Source: Oscillospiraceae bacterium
GTDB lineage: Bacteria; Bacillota; Clostridia; Lachnospirales; Lachnospiraceae
Assembly: GCA_021771715.1 (NCBI GenBank)
Contig: JAETOO010000011.1
Location: forward strand, 52,858-116,857
Direction of reading: 5' to 3'
Length of the DNA stretch: 64,000 nt
Part shown: piece by piece, positions 51,496 through 61,810 of the stretch
How positions within the stretch are numbered: position 1 is the first letter of the stretch
How the letters are laid out: the number at the start of each line of letters is the position of its first letter
Notes under the pieces: model-generated
Told to the model about the DNA's origin: nothing
Databases searched by the model: none
What the model saw: only the letters and a program-made list of their open reading frames with translations
Translations under genes and position numbers: made by a program

Positions 51496-53721
51496 TCACT
51501 CCTCCTGCGCGGACAGCTCCCGGATGCGCGCGGACAGCGCTGTGTAGCGCTTCTGCTCCGCCGCGTTCTCTATCATCTGCGCGAATGTGCGGTCGTCCCC
51601 GACGAGCGTGACGCACTTGCGCGCCCGCGTCACCGCCGTGTACAGGAGATTGCGCGTCATCAACATCCGCGGACCGGACAGCAGCGGGATCACGACCGCC
51701 GGGTACTCGCTTCCCTGCGATTTGTGGATCGTCACCGCGTACGCCAGCTCGAGCTCGTCCAGCCCCGAAAACGGGTACTCCACCATGCGGTGCTCATCGA
51801 ACTCCACGGTCACCCGCTCCGTCTGCGCGTTGATCTCCCGGATGACGCCCATGTCGCCGTTGAAAATCCCGGTTCCCTTCTCAATAGGAATCCCGTAGCG
51901 CCCGCGGACCTCCCACTCGATCTGGTAGTTATTCTTAATCTGCATGACCTTATCGCCCTCGCGGAACAGCCGCTCGTTCTGCTCATGCTCCTTTTTTCCG
52001 GCATCGGCCGGGTTCAGATACTCCTGCAGAATCCGGTTCAGCCGCTCCACGCCCAGCAGTCCCTTGCGCGTCGGCGTCAGGACCTGGATGTCGTACAGCT
52101 GCGCGTCCACGTAGCGCGGCATCTTGTCCCGCACCAGCTGGATCACAATGCTGATGATCACATTCGCGTCCTGCCGCTTCAGGAAAAAGAAATCCCGGCT
52201 CTTGTTGTCCAGCAGCACGGGCTCCCCGCGGTTGATCCGGTGCGCATTGACCACGATGTCGCTCTCCTGCGCCTGCCGGAAAATCCGCGTCAGCCGCACG
52301 ACGGGAATCTGCTCCGAGTGAATGATGTCCCGCAGCACGCTCCCCGGCCCCACGGACGGCAGCTGGTTCATATCGCCCACCATGATCAGCCGCGTGCCGA
52401 CCGTCACGGCATCGAGCAGCGCGTGCATCAGATAGAGATCCACCATCGACATCTCGTCAATGATAATCACATCCGCGTCGAGCGGATTCTGCGCGTTCCG
52501 CCCAAAACCGCCCGCCGCCGTGCCCTCCTCCTGCAGCCCGGAAATCTCGAGCATCCGGTGGATTGTCTTTGCCTCAAACCCGGTGGCCTCCGTCATCCGC
52601 TTCGCCGCGCGCCCCGTCGGAGCTGCGAGCAGAATCCGCAGTCCCTCCGACTCAAAATACGAAATCAGCGTATTGATCGTCGTCGTCTTTCCGGTGCCCG
52701 GTCCGCCCGTGATGACCAGCAGGCCGCACCGGACCGCCTCGATCACGGCCTTCTTCTGCAGCTCATCCAGATTCGTCCTCGTCACCTGCTCAATCGCGGA
52801 GATCTTCTGCAGAATTACGCCTTCGTCGATCGCGCCGGTGATATTCAGGTCACAGAGCATGCGCGCCGTGCTCATCTCCACGTAGTAGGCGGACGCCCCG
52901 TACACACTCTCCTGCTCGTCCTCCCTCTTCACCACGATCTTCCGCTCGATCGCCATGTCCCTCAGATACTCGTCGATATCCTCCAGCGGCACGCCGAGCA
53001 GCTCTCCCGTCCGGCGCATCAGCAGCTCCTTCGGCAGAAAGACGTGGCCCTCGCCTCCCGCCTGCAGCAGCACATACGAAATCCCGCACTTTATGCGGTA
53101 CTCAGAGTCGATGCTCACGCCGGCCCGCCTGGCGATCTCGTCCGCGATGCGGAACCCGACCCCGTTGATGTCGTCGGCCAGCTGGTACGGATTCTGCTGG
53201 ATGACCTCGTACATCCGCTGTCCGTACTTTTCAAAAATTTTCACCGCGAGCGCCGTCGTGATTCCAAACTGCTGCAGGAAGATCATGGCCTTGCGCATAT
53301 CCCGCTTCTCATATACCTGCTGCGCAATCTCGCGCGCCTTCCGGTCGCTGATGCCCTTGACCTCGGCAAGACGCTCCGGCTCCTCCTCGATGATCCGGAG
53401 CGTGTCGCCGTGAAACCGCCTCACAATGCGCGCAGCGAGCGCCGTCCCGACTCCCTTGATCGCCCCGGAGCCAAGATACCGCTCCACTGCCTCCTCGTCC
53501 TCGGGCGGCTTGATCGTGTAGGACTCGATCCGGAACTGCTCTCCGTACGTCGGATGCGCTATGTACTGGCCCTCGGCCTCGAGGTTCTCTCCCTCACCGA
53601 TATAGGAGAGGGTGCCGACACACGTCAGCTCCTCCCCCTCCACGGTCACTGCCATCACGGTATAGCCGTTCTCGCTGTTTCTGTATATGATATGATCTAC
53701 GTAGCCCTCTATCTTCTCCAT
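51496..53721 (-). CDS. recD2: RecD2-type ATP-dependent DNA helicase
   Basis: A 741-residue superfamily 1B helicase. N-terminal OB-like and tandem helix-hairpin-helix region (about 85-190), Walker A TGGPGTGKTTT, DEAD-like IIIDEMSMVDLY, GDMNQLPSVGPG, and a C-terminal motif VTIHKSQGSEYPAVVIPL. RecD2 acts without RecBC in repair of replication damage. It has only a weak AGGG site and lies 29 bp after mreB. Confidence 0.95.
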   Translation of the reverse strand: MEKIEGYVDHIIYRNSENGYTVMAVTVEGEELTCVGTLSYIGEGENLEAEGQYIAHPTYGEQFRIESYTIKPPEDEEAVERYLGSGAIKGVGTALAARIVRRFHGDTLRIIEEEPERLAEVKGISDRKAREIAQQVYEKRDMRKAMIFLQQFGITTALAVKIFEKYGQRMYEVIQQNPYQLADDINGVGFRIADEIARRAGVSIDSEYRIKCGISYVLLQAGGEGHVFLPKELLMRRTGELLGVPLEDIDEYLRDMAIERKIVVKREDEQESVYGASAYYVEMSTARMLCDLNITGAIDEGVILQKISAIEQVTRTNLDELQKKAVIEAVRCGLLVITGGPGTGKTTTINTLISYFESEGLRILLAAPTGRAAKRMTEATGFEAKTIHRMLEISGLQEEGTAAGGFGRNAQNPLDADVIIIDEMSMVDLYLMHALLDAVTVGTRLIMVGDMNQLPSVGPGSVLRDIIHSEQIPVVRLTRIFRQAQESDIVVNAHRINRGEPVLLDNKSRDFFFLKRQDANVIISIVIQLVRDKMPRYVDAQLYDIQVLTPTRKGLLGVERLNRILQEYLNPADAGKKEHEQNERLFREGDKVMQIKNNYQIEWEVRGRYGIPIEKGTGIFNGDMGVIREINAQTERVTVEFDEHRMVEYPFSGLDELELAYAVTIHKSQGSEYPAVVIPLLSGPRMLMTRNLLYTAVTRARKCVTLVGDDRTFAQMIENAAEQKRYTALSARIRELSAQEE

Positions 53722-53750
53722 CTGTCCCTGCTTCTTCTGCTCTGTTATCT

Positions 53751-54749
53751 CTATTCCGTCCGCTTCCCGCTCGCCGCGGTCAGCTCCACAAACTTTCCTG
53801 TGCCGATCGCCACGACCGTCATCGGATCCTCCGCCGTCATCGTGTTGATCCCGGTCCGCGCCTCGATCAGCTCCTCGAGGCCGGAGAGCAGCGCGCCTCC
53901 TCCGGTCAGCACGATTCCCCGGTCGACCACATCCGCGGCCAGCTCCGGCGGCGTGCGCTCGAGCACACTGTGCACCGCGTCCACGATCTGCCCCGTCACC
54001 TCCTTGAGCGCATCGCGCGTGTCCTCCGAGGTCACGCGGATCGTCTTGGGCAGCCCTGTCACGAGGTCGCGCCCCTTGACCTCCATCACCTTCGGCTCCG
54101 GCTTCTCAAATGCGGTGCCGATCGTGATCTTGATCTCCTCCGCCGTCTGCTCTCCGATCATCAGGCTGTACTTTTTCCGCACGTATTTGACGATCGCATC
54201 GTCAAAATCGTCGCCTGCCACCTTGATCGACGTGCTCACGACGATCCCGTCCAGCGAGATCACCGCGACATCGCACGTCCCGCCGCCGATATCGACGATC
54301 ATATTTCCGCACGGCCGCGAGATGTCGATCCCCGCCCCGATCGCCGCCGCAATCGGCTCCTCGATGATATGCACCTCGCGCGCGCCGGCCTGGTAGGTCG
54401 CATCCTCGACGGCCTTTTTCTCCACCTCGGTCACGCTGCTCGGCACACAGATGCTCACCCGCGGCTTGCGGAACGACATCTTCCCGATCGCCTTCTGGAT
54501 AAAATACTTGAGCATCTGCTCTGTCACTGTATAATCTGAAATGACACCCTTCCGCATCGGACGGACCGCCACAATATTCCCCGGCGTCCGGCCGAGCATC
54601 AGCCGCGCCTCCTCGCCGATCGCCTTGATTTTATTCGTGTCTCTGTCGTAGGCCACGACAGACGGTTCCTTTAAGACGACGCCCTTTCCCCTGACGTACA
54701 CTAAAATACTGGCGGTGCCAAGATCAATTCCGACATCCGTAGCTGCCAT
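53751..54749 (-). CDS. mreB: MreB/Mbl-like cell-shape actin
   Basis: A 332-residue actin-fold protein: VGIDLGTASILVYVRGKGVV (phosphate 1), NMIVDIGGGTCDVAVISLDG (phosphate 2), GIVLTGGGALLSGLEELI (adenosine loop). It organises wall synthesis along the cylinder. No mreC or mreD follows, which is the Mbl or MreBH arrangement. The frame is open to 54968, but AAAGGGG fits ATG 54749. It heads a run with recD2, comF, cdaA, cdaR and HPr. Confidence 0.94.
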   Translation of the reverse strand: MAATDVGIDLGTASILVYVRGKGVVLKEPSVVAYDRDTNKIKAIGEEARLMLGRTPGNIVAVRPMRKGVISDYTVTEQMLKYFIQKAIGKMSFRKPRVSICVPSSVTEVEKKAVEDATYQAGAREVHIIEEPIAAAIGAGIDISRPCGNMIVDIGGGTCDVAVISLDGIVVSTSIKVAGDDFDDAIVKYVRKKYSLMIGEQTAEEIKITIGTAFEKPEPKVMEVKGRDLVTGLPKTIRVTSEDTRDALKEVTGQIVDAVHSVLERTPPELAADVVDRGIVLTGGGALLSGLEELIEARTGINTMTAEDPMTVVAIGTGKFVELTAASGKRTE

Positions 54750-54821
54750 ATCTGATACCCCTTTCCTGACTGCTTGACTCATCCCGTTCCCCTTGCAGTT
54801 CCTGCGCCTGTGAACGGTTTC

Positions 54822-54850
54822 ATTATAATATAGTTTGGGAGAAAATGGAA
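54822..54850 (-). promoter_or_regulatory. mreB promoter
   Basis: TATAAT (54822-54827) with a weak TTCCAT (54845-54850) at 17-bp spacing; leader of about 65 nt. Confidence 0.5.
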
Positions 54851-54966
54851 ATTGTTTTTCCGGTTTTTCCAGTTCTTTGCTTTTGTGAAAGGATTTCTTA
54901 ATTATCTTTCCAGTTTTTTTAGAAACTAGACATATTTTAAACACATTTATCAAGTATAGTATATGC

Positions 54967-55109
54967 ATATTAGCGATGAGCTAATATATTTCATAACTCA
55001 CACTTGGCAGCCCCCACACGCTGCCAAGTACTCCCTCAAACATTTACTTGTATGGGAGCCAAACCCATACGGGGCAAACATTTTTCAACCCAAATTTTTC
55101 TCTTTCCTG
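54967..55109 (+). ncRNA. Candidate structured RNA between mreB and uvrA
   Basis: Three perfect hairpins in an AT-rich gap: ATATTAGC/GCTAATAT (54967-54987), CTTGGCAGC/GCTGCCAAG (55003-55028) and GTATGGG/CCCATAC (55050-55070), followed by a terminator. CCCC in the second loop (55012-55015) can pair with GGGG at 55071-55074, and CTCCC (55031-55035) with GGGAG (55054-55058) as an alternative to the third stem. No ORF. Strand is uncertain; plus is favoured by the terminator position. No class recognised and no good promoter. Confidence 0.45.
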
Positions 55110-55141
55110 AAAAAGTCTGACGTGAGAGCGTCAGACTTTTT
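55110..55141. terminator. Bidirectional terminator between uvrA and mreB
   Basis: Perfect 13-bp stem AAAAAGTCTGACG (55110-55122) and CGTCAGACTTTTT (55129-55141), 6-nt loop, with an A/T tract on both sides. It ends uvrBA on the minus strand and any plus-strand RNA from the gap. Confidence 0.92.
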
Positions 55142-55213
55142 CTTTGTCCTTTCCACTATCGCATTCCGCGCTGTTTCTCTCTTTGCACAGTTCCGGCCGC
55201 CGCATGCTGCGTT

Positions 55214-58075
55214 TTACTTCTGCTCTAAGTATTTCGCCACGTATTTCCCCGTGTAGGAGACCGGATTCTGCGCCACCTCCTCGGGCGTGCCCTGCGCGAT
55301 GACGGTGCCGCCGCGGTCGCCGCCCTCCGGACCGATGTCGATGATATAGTCGGCCGTCTTGATCACGTCGAGGTTGTGCTCGATGACAATCACCGTGTTG
55401 CCGCCCTGCGTCAGGCGGCGGAGAATGTCGATCAGCTTGTGGACATCCGCGAAGTGCAGCCCCGTCGTCGGCTCATCCAGGATGTACACGGTGCGGCCGG
55501 TGCTCCGCCGGCTGAGCTCGGTCGCGAGCTTGACGCGCTGCGCCTCCCCTCCCGAGAGCTCGGTCGACGGCTGTCCGAGGCGGATGTAGGAGAGGCCGAC
55601 GTCGTTCAGCGTCTCAATCTTGCGGTAGATGGAAGGGATATGCCGGAAGAACTCCAGCGCCTCCTCTACCGTCATGTTCAGCACGTCGTAGATCGACTTT
55701 CCCTTGTACTTCACCTCCAGCGTCTCCCGGTTGTAGCGCTTGCCCTTGCAGACCTCGCACGGGACGTAGACATCCGGCAGGAAATGCATCTCAATCTTTA
55801 GAATCCCGTCCCCGGCGCAGGCCTCGCACCGCCCGCCCTTGACGTTAAAGCTGAAGCGTCCCTTTTTGTAGCCGCGCGCCTTCGCGTCCGCGGTCGCCGC
55901 GAACAGATCCCGGATCTGATCAAAGACGCCGGTGTACGTCGCCGGGTTCGAGCGCGGCGTCCGGCCGATCGGCGACTGGTCGATATTGATCACCTTGTCA
56001 AGCTGATCCAGGCCCAGCACATCCGTGTGCTTTCCCGGTATAACGCGCGCCCGGTTCAGATCGCGCGCCATCCGTTTGTACAAGATCTCGTTGACCAGCG
56101 AGCTCTTGCCGGACCCGGAAACCCCGGTGACACACGTCATCACCCCAAGCGGGAACTTCACGTTAATCTTTTTCAGATTGTTCTCTCGGGCGCCGCGCAC
56201 CTCAATCCACCCGGTCGGCACTCTGCGCTCCGACGGCACCGGAATCTGAAGTCGCCCGCTCAGATAAGCTCCCGTGATCGACTCCGGGCACGCGGTCAGC
56301 TCGTCGACCGTGCCGCTCGCCACGATGTGGCCGCCGTGCTCCCCGGCCCCCGGCCCGACATCGACGATAAAGTCCGCCGCACGCATCGTATCCTCATCGT
56401 GCTCCACTACGATCAGAGTATTCCCGAGATCGCGCAGGTTATTCAGCGTCGCGAGCAGCTTGTCGTTGTCGCGCTGGTGCAGTCCGATGCTCGGCTCATC
56501 CAGAATGTAGGCCACGCCGACGAGCCCCGAGCCGATCTGTGTCGCGAGCCGGATGCGCTGTGCCTCGCCGCCCGAGAGCGTCCCCGTCGCCCGCGCAAGA
56601 CTCAGGTACTCCAGCCCGACATTCACCAGAAAGCGCAGCCGCGCGCGGATCTCCTTCAGAATCTGGTGCCCGATCAGCTCCTGCTGCTCGGTGAGCACCA
56701 GCTCCTCCATAAAGTGCTGCAGATCTCCGATCGACATGGACGTGATCTCATAAATATTCTTCTCGCAGACCGTCACCGCGAGCGCCGACTTCTTCAGCCT
56801 CTGGCCCCCGCACGTCTTGCACGGCGTGATCCGCATAAAGCTCTCGTATTCCTGCTTCATGGACTCGGACCCGGTCTCCCGGTAACGGCGCTCCACGTTC
56901 CGGATCAGTCCCTCGAACGCCACGTCATAGACTCCGACGCCGCGCTGCCCTTTGTAGTGCACCTTGACCTCACTGCCGTCCGTGCCGTGAATCAGCATCT
57001 CCTGGATCTCCGGCCGCAGCTCCTGGAACGGCGTCGCCAGGTCAAACCCGTACTCCTGCGCGAGCGCGTCCAGGATCGCGCGCGTAAAGCTGCCCTTGTC
57101 CGTGCAGGACTGCCAGCCGGTCACGACAATCGCGCCGTCCAGGATGCTCAGCGATCTGTCCGGAATCATCAGGTCGATGTCAAATTCCATCTTGTAGCCG
57201 AGGCCGTAGCAGTCCGGGCAGGCTCCGAACGGATTGTTAAACGAAAAGCTGCGCGGCTCGATCTCCTCAATGCTGATCCCGCAGTCCGGGCACGAGAAGC
57301 TCTGGCTGAAGCTCAGCAGCTCCCCGCCGTTTGCCTCGCCCCCGTTCACCTCGACGAGCGCGAGCCCGTTTGCCAGATGCAGCACCGTCTCGAGCGAGTC
57401 GGTCAGTCGCTGCTCGATCCCCGGCTTCACGATAAGCCGGTCCACCACAATCTCAATGTTGTGCTTGATATTTTTCTCCAGCCGGATCTCCTCCGAGAGC
57501 TCATACATGTTCCCGTCCACCCGCACGCGCACATAGCCGCTGCGCTTCGCCTGCTCGAGCAGCTTCACATGCTCGCCCTTGCGGCCGCGCACCACCGGCG
57601 CGAGCAACTGCACTTTCGTCCGCTCCGGCAGGGACATGACCTGATCCACCATCTGATCCACCGTCTGCTTCGCGATCGGCTTGCCGCACTTCGGGCAGTG
57701 CGGTGTGCCGATCCGCGCGTACAGCAATCGGAAATAGTCGTAGATCTCCGTCACCGTCCCCACCGTCGAGCGCGGATTGCGGTTCGTCGACTTCTGGTCG
57801 ATGGAAATCGCGGGCGGAAGGCCCTCAATGCTCTCCACGTCCGGCTTCTCCATCTGCCCGAGGAACTGCCGGGCGTAGGATGAGAGCGACTCCATATAGC
57901 GCCGCTGCCCCTCCGCATAGATCGTGTCGAACGCGAGCGACGATTTGCCCGACCCGGAAAGCCCGGTCAGCACCACGAACTGATTCCGCGGGATGTCGAT
58001 GCTGACGTCCTTCAGATTATGCTCATTCGCACCGCGGATGCGGATGTATTGTCTCTTGTCACTGTTTCTGTCCAT
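55214..58075 (-). CDS. uvrA: Excinuclease ABC subunit A
   Basis: A 953-residue double ABC ATPase, full length: [20 protein letters not shown] (first Walker A), CPKCGKP and CPDCGIS zinc elements, [16 protein letters not shown] (signature), [15 protein letters not shown] (second Walker A), CEACAGDG...CEVCKG zinc finger and [16 protein letters not shown]. It scans DNA for damage and loads UvrB. AAGGAG precedes the ATG; uvrB ends 37 bp upstream. Confidence 0.98.
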   Translation of the reverse strand: MDRNSDKRQYIRIRGANEHNLKDVSIDIPRNQFVVLTGLSGSGKSSLAFDTIYAEGQRRYMESLSSYARQFLGQMEKPDVESIEGLPPAISIDQKSTNRNPRSTVGTVTEIYDYFRLLYARIGTPHCPKCGKPIAKQTVDQMVDQVMSLPERTKVQLLAPVVRGRKGEHVKLLEQAKRSGYVRVRVDGNMYELSEEIRLEKNIKHNIEIVVDRLIVKPGIEQRLTDSLETVLHLANGLALVEVNGGEANGGELLSFSQSFSCPDCGISIEEIEPRSFSFNNPFGACPDCYGLGYKMEFDIDLMIPDRSLSILDGAIVVTGWQSCTDKGSFTRAILDALAQEYGFDLATPFQELRPEIQEMLIHGTDGSEVKVHYKGQRGVGVYDVAFEGLIRNVERRYRETGSESMKQEYESFMRITPCKTCGGQRLKKSALAVTVCEKNIYEITSMSIGDLQHFMEELVLTEQQELIGHQILKEIRARLRFLVNVGLEYLSLARATGTLSGGEAQRIRLATQIGSGLVGVAYILDEPSIGLHQRDNDKLLATLNNLRDLGNTLIVVEHDEDTMRAADFIVDVGPGAGEHGGHIVASGTVDELTACPESITGAYLSGRLQIPVPSERRVPTGWIEVRGARENNLKKINVKFPLGVMTCVTGVSGSGKSSLVNEILYKRMARDLNRARVIPGKHTDVLGLDQLDKVINIDQSPIGRTPRSNPATYTGVFDQIRDLFAATADAKARGYKKGRFSFNVKGGRCEACAGDGILKIEMHFLPDVYVPCEVCKGKRYNRETLEVKYKGKSIYDVLNMTVEEALEFFRHIPSIYRKIETLNDVGLSYIRLGQPSTELSGGEAQRVKLATELSRRSTGRTVYILDEPTTGLHFADVHKLIDILRRLTQGGNTVIVIEHNLDVIKTADYIIDIGPEGGDRGGTVIAQGTPEEVAQNPVSYTGKYVAKYLEQK

Positions 58076-58112
58076 TTTCTGCTCTCCTTACGCACACATG
58101 TTTTTCTTCCGC

Positions 58113-60161
58113 TTATCCGTTCTCCTGCAGATATTTTTTCAGGGAGATCATCCGGTCGCGCAGCTCGGCCGCAGCCTCGAAATTCAGCTCCGCGGCGGCC
58201 TTCTTCATCTGCTTCTGCACTTCGCCGATCAGCTTCTCGAGCTCCTCGCGCGTCATCGACTCCGGATCCTTCTCCAGCTGCTTCTCCTCGCGCGCGACCT
58301 CCTTCGAGATGCTGATCAGATCCCGCACTGCCTTTTTGATCGTCTGCGGCGTGATGCCGTGCTCCTTATTGTACTGCTCCTGCAGCTCGCGTCGGCGCAT
58401 CGTCTCGTCAATCGCGACGCGCATCGAGTCTGTAATCACATCCGCGTACATGATGACATGCCCCTGCGCATTGCGCGCCGCACGTCCGATCGTCTGGATC
58501 AGCGATACGGAGGAGCGCAGGAAGCCCTCCTTGTCCGCGTCCAGGATCGCGACAAGGGAAATCTCCGGGATGTCGAGGCCCTCACGCAGCAGGTTGATCC
58601 CGACCAGCACGTCAAACACGTCCAGGCGCATATCCCGGATGATCTCGGTCCGCTCCAGCGTGTCAATGTCCGAGTGCAGGTACCGCACGCGGATCCCAAT
58701 CTCCTTCATGTAGTCCGTCAGGTCCTCCGCCATCCGCTTCGTCAGCGTCGTCACAAGCACCTTGTTCCCGGCGGCCGTCTCCTTGTTGATCTCGCCGACC
58801 AGGTCGTCAATCTGCCCTTCCACCGGCCGCACCTCGACCAGCGGATCGAGCAGGCCGGTCGGCCGGATAATCTGCTCCGCACGCAGCAGCTCATGCTCCT
58901 CCTCGTACTCGCCGGGCGTTGCGGACACAAACAGAACCTGATCCAGCTTATCCTCGAACTCCTCAAAATTCAGCGGACGGTTGTCCTTCGCCGAGGGCAG
59001 CCGGAACCCGTAATCGACGAGCGTCGTCTTGCGCGACTGGTCGCCGACATACATCGCCCGGACCTGCGGGACCGTCTTGTGCGACTCGTCAATGATCAGC
59101 AGGTAATCGTCCCCGAAGTAGTCGATCAGCGTATTCGGCGTCGCCCCCGCCGGAAGTCCGGCCAGGTGCCGGGAATAGTTCTCCACCCCGGAGCAGAAGC
59201 CCGTCTCCCGAAGCATCTCCACATCGTAATTCGTCCGCTCCGCAATCCGCTGCGCCTCGAGCAGCTTGTCCTCGCTCTTGAAATACTTCACCCGCTCCGC
59301 GAGCTCCTCCTCGATCGCGTCGGCCGCCGCCAGAATCTTGTCCATCGGCACCACGTAGTGCGACGCCGGGAAAACCGCGATGAACTCCAGTCCCTTTTTG
59401 ATCTCCCCCGTCAGGGTGTCGATCTCCGTGATCCGGTCGATCTCGTCCCCGAAGAACTCGACCCGGTACGCATAGTCGTCCGCGTTTGCCGGGAAAATCT
59501 CCAGCACATCCCCGCGCACCCGGAACGTGCCGCGGTGAAAATCCATCTCGTTCCGGTCGTACTGGATGTCGATCAGCTTGTGCAGCACCTCATCCCGGTC
59601 GCGCTCCTGCCCCCGCCGCAGATACAGCACCATATCCCGGTAGTCCGCCGGGCTGCCGATCCCGTAGATGCACGAGACGCTCGCCACGATAATGACATCC
59701 TTCCGCTCGACCAGCGAGGCCGTCGCCGACAGCCGCAGCTTGTCAATCTCATCGTTAATCGCCGAATCCTTCGCGATGTAGGTGTCCGACGACGGGACGT
59801 AGGCCTCGGGCTGGTAGTAGTCGTAGTAGGACACAAAATACTCCACCGCGTTCTCCGGGAAGAACTCCTTAAACTCGCCGTAGAGCTGCGCGGCGAGGGT
59901 TTTGTTGTGGGCTAAAATGAGGGTCGGCTTCTGCAACTGCTGGATGACATTCGCCATCGTAAAAGTCTTGCCGGAGCCCGTAACCCCTAGTAAAGTCTGG
60001 CATTGATTGCCTTCCTTGAAGCCTTTGACAAGGGCTTCTATAGCCTGCGGCTGGTCGCCGGTGGGCTGAAATTCTGAGTGCAATTTGAAAGCAGCACCGC
60101 TCTTTGTGCTGCTTTCATGAGCAAGCAGCGAAGCGGATTGCGAATATCCTTGATTATTCAT
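58113..60161 (-). CDS. uvrB: Excinuclease ABC subunit B with a 22-residue N-terminal insertion
   Basis: A 682-residue helicase-like protein: [20 protein letters not shown] (Walker A), the beta-hairpin [30 protein letters not shown] and a C-terminal UvrC-binding helix pair. It verifies damage and presents it to UvrC. Ordinary UvrB starts near [14 protein letters not shown]; here [20 protein letters not shown] and three more residues precede it. The remnant copy at 63514 has the ordinary start. The ribosome binding site and ATG position are the same in both copies. So this gene is intact but has a recombinant 5' end. Confidence 0.96.
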   Translation of the reverse strand: MNNQGYSQSASLLAHESSTKSGAAFKLHSEFQPTGDQPQAIEALVKGFKEGNQCQTLLGVTGSGKTFTMANVIQQLQKPTLILAHNKTLAAQLYGEFKEFFPENAVEYFVSYYDYYQPEAYVPSSDTYIAKDSAINDEIDKLRLSATASLVERKDVIIVASVSCIYGIGSPADYRDMVLYLRRGQERDRDEVLHKLIDIQYDRNEMDFHRGTFRVRGDVLEIFPANADDYAYRVEFFGDEIDRITEIDTLTGEIKKGLEFIAVFPASHYVVPMDKILAAADAIEEELAERVKYFKSEDKLLEAQRIAERTNYDVEMLRETGFCSGVENYSRHLAGLPAGATPNTLIDYFGDDYLLIIDESHKTVPQVRAMYVGDQSRKTTLVDYGFRLPSAKDNRPLNFEEFEDKLDQVLFVSATPGEYEEEHELLRAEQIIRPTGLLDPLVEVRPVEGQIDDLVGEINKETAAGNKVLVTTLTKRMAEDLTDYMKEIGIRVRYLHSDIDTLERTEIIRDMRLDVFDVLVGINLLREGLDIPEISLVAILDADKEGFLRSSVSLIQTIGRAARNAQGHVIMYADVITDSMRVAIDETMRRRELQEQYNKEHGITPQTIKKAVRDLISISKEVAREEKQLEKDPESMTREELEKLIGEVQKQMKKAAAELNFEAAAELRDRMISLKKYLQENG
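59828..60089 (-). repeat. Direct repeat A, copy 1 (uvrB 5' coding region)
   Basis: 262 bp matching 63516-63777 with three differences by eye, at a constant offset of 3688. It covers uvrB codons from FKLHSEF to YFVS. It ends just before the beta-hairpin motif. Confidence 0.97.
60087..60116. repeat. 11-bp inverted repeat at the edge of the uvrB N-terminal insertion
   Basis: GAAAGCAGCAC (60087-60097) and GTGCTGCTTTC (60106-60116), perfect, 8-nt loop, exactly where the two uvrB copies stop matching. Confidence 0.85.
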
Positions 60162-60174
60162 ATATGCTTATTTC

Positions 60175-60361
60175 CTTTCTAGTGACCCTGAAAAAAGTTC
60201 GTGTATAGGCCAAAAATTCGTAAAACCGAGTATTCACTATGCTGGTCTATACTCGAACTTTTGCATTTTTACGAATGAAAGTCACTAAAACCCATTTTTT
60301 GAAACACCGCAACACCAGATAACATCAGGTGGAATTGGCATTACGGAAAGTCACTAGAAAG
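60175..60361 (-). promoter_or_regulatory. uvrB leader element, copy 1 (interleaved inverted repeats)
   Basis: A 187-bp element bounded by CTTTCTAGTGAC (60175-60186) and GTCACTAGAAAG (60350-60361). Inside, arm a (60192-60211) pairs with a' (60244-60262) and arm b ATTCGTAAAA (60216-60225) with b' (60267-60276), in the crossing order a-b-a'-b'. On the uvrB strand a'/a is a stem ending in T6, that is a terminator; b'/b would be its competitor or a pseudoknot partner. The 5' terminal box can pair with sequence touching the ribosome binding site AGAAAGGA. A -10 TATACT lies at 60360-60365. Confidence 0.75.
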
Positions 60362-60379
60362 TATAGCATAAACAAAATA
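60264..60379 (-). repeat. Direct repeat B, copy 1 (5' part of the leader)
   Basis: 116 bp identical to 63885-64000, offset 3621. The match runs to the window edge, so its true length is unknown. Confidence 0.95.
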
Positions 60380-60404
60380 GCATTTATAAACACCCTCATT
60401 ATAT

Positions 60405-61454
60405 TTAAGATTCTACTTTTCTAAGGCATGCTCGATAATATTCCCTAACTCTTTTTTTATCTTTCTCTGTATTCTCATAATCGAATTTACTATCTCCAAA
60501 TGCTCTATGTAACGCTCTGCGTACGAAATCATCTACCTTTCCAGACAACTCAGCCAATTGCATATTGTTTTCAAACGAGGAAATTGTATCTCCGTGAACA
60601 AACTCTGATCTAACTTTATATGCATCTCGCATAGTATTAATAATCTGTTTTTTCTCTTCCAAACTCTCAGAAATAAAAGCTGCTGTCATTTCAGAAATAT
60701 TTTTCTTATGGTTATTGCTTATTGCAAATAAGCATTCCAATATTACACAGTACCAATTTATTTTTTCAGAAATAAAACCTGTTTTTCTTGCCAACTGCAG
60801 CAAAATAATTATTCTGCAAAAGCTTCTCCCATTATTTCCTATAGCAGCTTCGGTATTTAATATATATGATTCCTGGCTGTACACCGTTTCTATTTGTTCG
60901 TTGTTCTCTATCCCCGAAATCATTATATTCATTATTTGCAGCATATAACCAGAAGCATCTTCGATTTCCTGTTCTGAAAACGAGGTTAACGACATCTTGC
61001 CAGCAGAATTTGTTTGCTGAAAGTTTAGATGTCCTTTCACTGTATAGCCAACATCAGTGTTACACCAATAGTAACTATCGGAGTAAACACTTGAATCCTT
61101 AACTAACCATGTTCCTAAAATGAAAGCAATGACAATGTCCGAATATATCATTCCTTTTATAGAATAATATTGATCCGCTTCGTTTTTATTTGTAAATTTT
61201 AATTCCTGCTCATCGGTATCAGTCCAAACAGCAATTATAGGTTTACGAGCATAAGCCAAGTAGTCATATTTTCCCAGATCTTCCACTATTGAAGAATTAT
61301 TAACTACCTCTGTCATGTTCCTCCCTTTATACATAAAATAACAATTCGGACTCTGAAGATACATTTCAACATCGATCAATGCTCCAGCAGGAATAATATC
61401 AAATCTTTTCGCAGGAATTTCAATATTGTTCAAATGATTTAACATAAAATTCAT
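60405..61454 (-). CDS. Apea-like HEPN domain protein
   Basis: A 349-residue AT-rich protein. Near the C-terminus the sequence RDAYKVRSEFVHGDTISSFE carries an R-x4-H arrangement (R282, H287) followed by helices, as in Apea-type HEPN domains, a group with many RNase toxins and defence effectors. The N-terminal 200 residues are unrecognised and may sense a target. AAAAGGAG fits ATG 61454; the frame to 61520 lacks one. It follows the ATP-binding gene on the same strand by 356 bp. RNase activity is inference. Confidence 0.65.
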   Translation of the reverse strand: MNFMLNHLNNIEIPAKRFDIIPAGALIDVEMYLQSPNCYFMYKGRNMTEVVNNSSIVEDLGKYDYLAYARKPIIAVWTDTDEQELKFTNKNEADQYYSIKGMIYSDIVIAFILGTWLVKDSSVYSDSYYWCNTDVGYTVKGHLNFQQTNSAGKMSLTSFSEQEIEDASGYMLQIMNIMISGIENNEQIETVYSQESYILNTEAAIGNNGRSFCRIIILLQLARKTGFISEKINWYCVILECLFAISNNHKKNISEMTAAFISESLEEKKQIINTMRDAYKVRSEFVHGDTISSFENNMQLAELSGKVDDFVRRALHRAFGDSKFDYENTEKDKKRVREYYRACLRKVES

Positions 61455-61810
61455 CTTCATAACTCCTTTTAAAACCACATACGATCTAAAATGCAAGCCC
61501 TTCATTTTTGAGCAATCCAAACATTTTCCTCAAAGTATATTGCGTTTACATCACTCTCGACATTGGATGTTTTTTCACAGAAGGAAGCCTGGTGTGCATT
61601 TCCTCCATACTGAATTTAAAACAACCATGACTGCGGTCATGTATTCTCCCGATCTATACATCGGACAAGTCTGCCATTAACATATCTACAAGTTCCCGCA
61701 ACATTGTTTTCCACTCTATATCCTGCAGCCTTTCCACAGTTTCACATCACCTTATATTTTATATCTTCTTCACACACCATTACCTGGATTTCTAAACACA
61801 AAGCTCTCTA
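61455..61810. other. Gap between the HEPN and ATP-binding genes
   Basis: No gene found. A frame of about 27 codons ending WKTMLRELVDMLMADLSDV has a GTG but no ribosome binding site and looks like a gene relic. TATACT near 61539 could be a -10 for the HEPN gene, without a good -35. Confidence 0.4.

Noticed and set aside
60175..60361. Integron attC site or CRISPR-like unit
   Set aside because: Arms have GTTCG...CGAAC in the opposite orientation to attC core sites, there is no integrase, and the arms cross instead of nesting.
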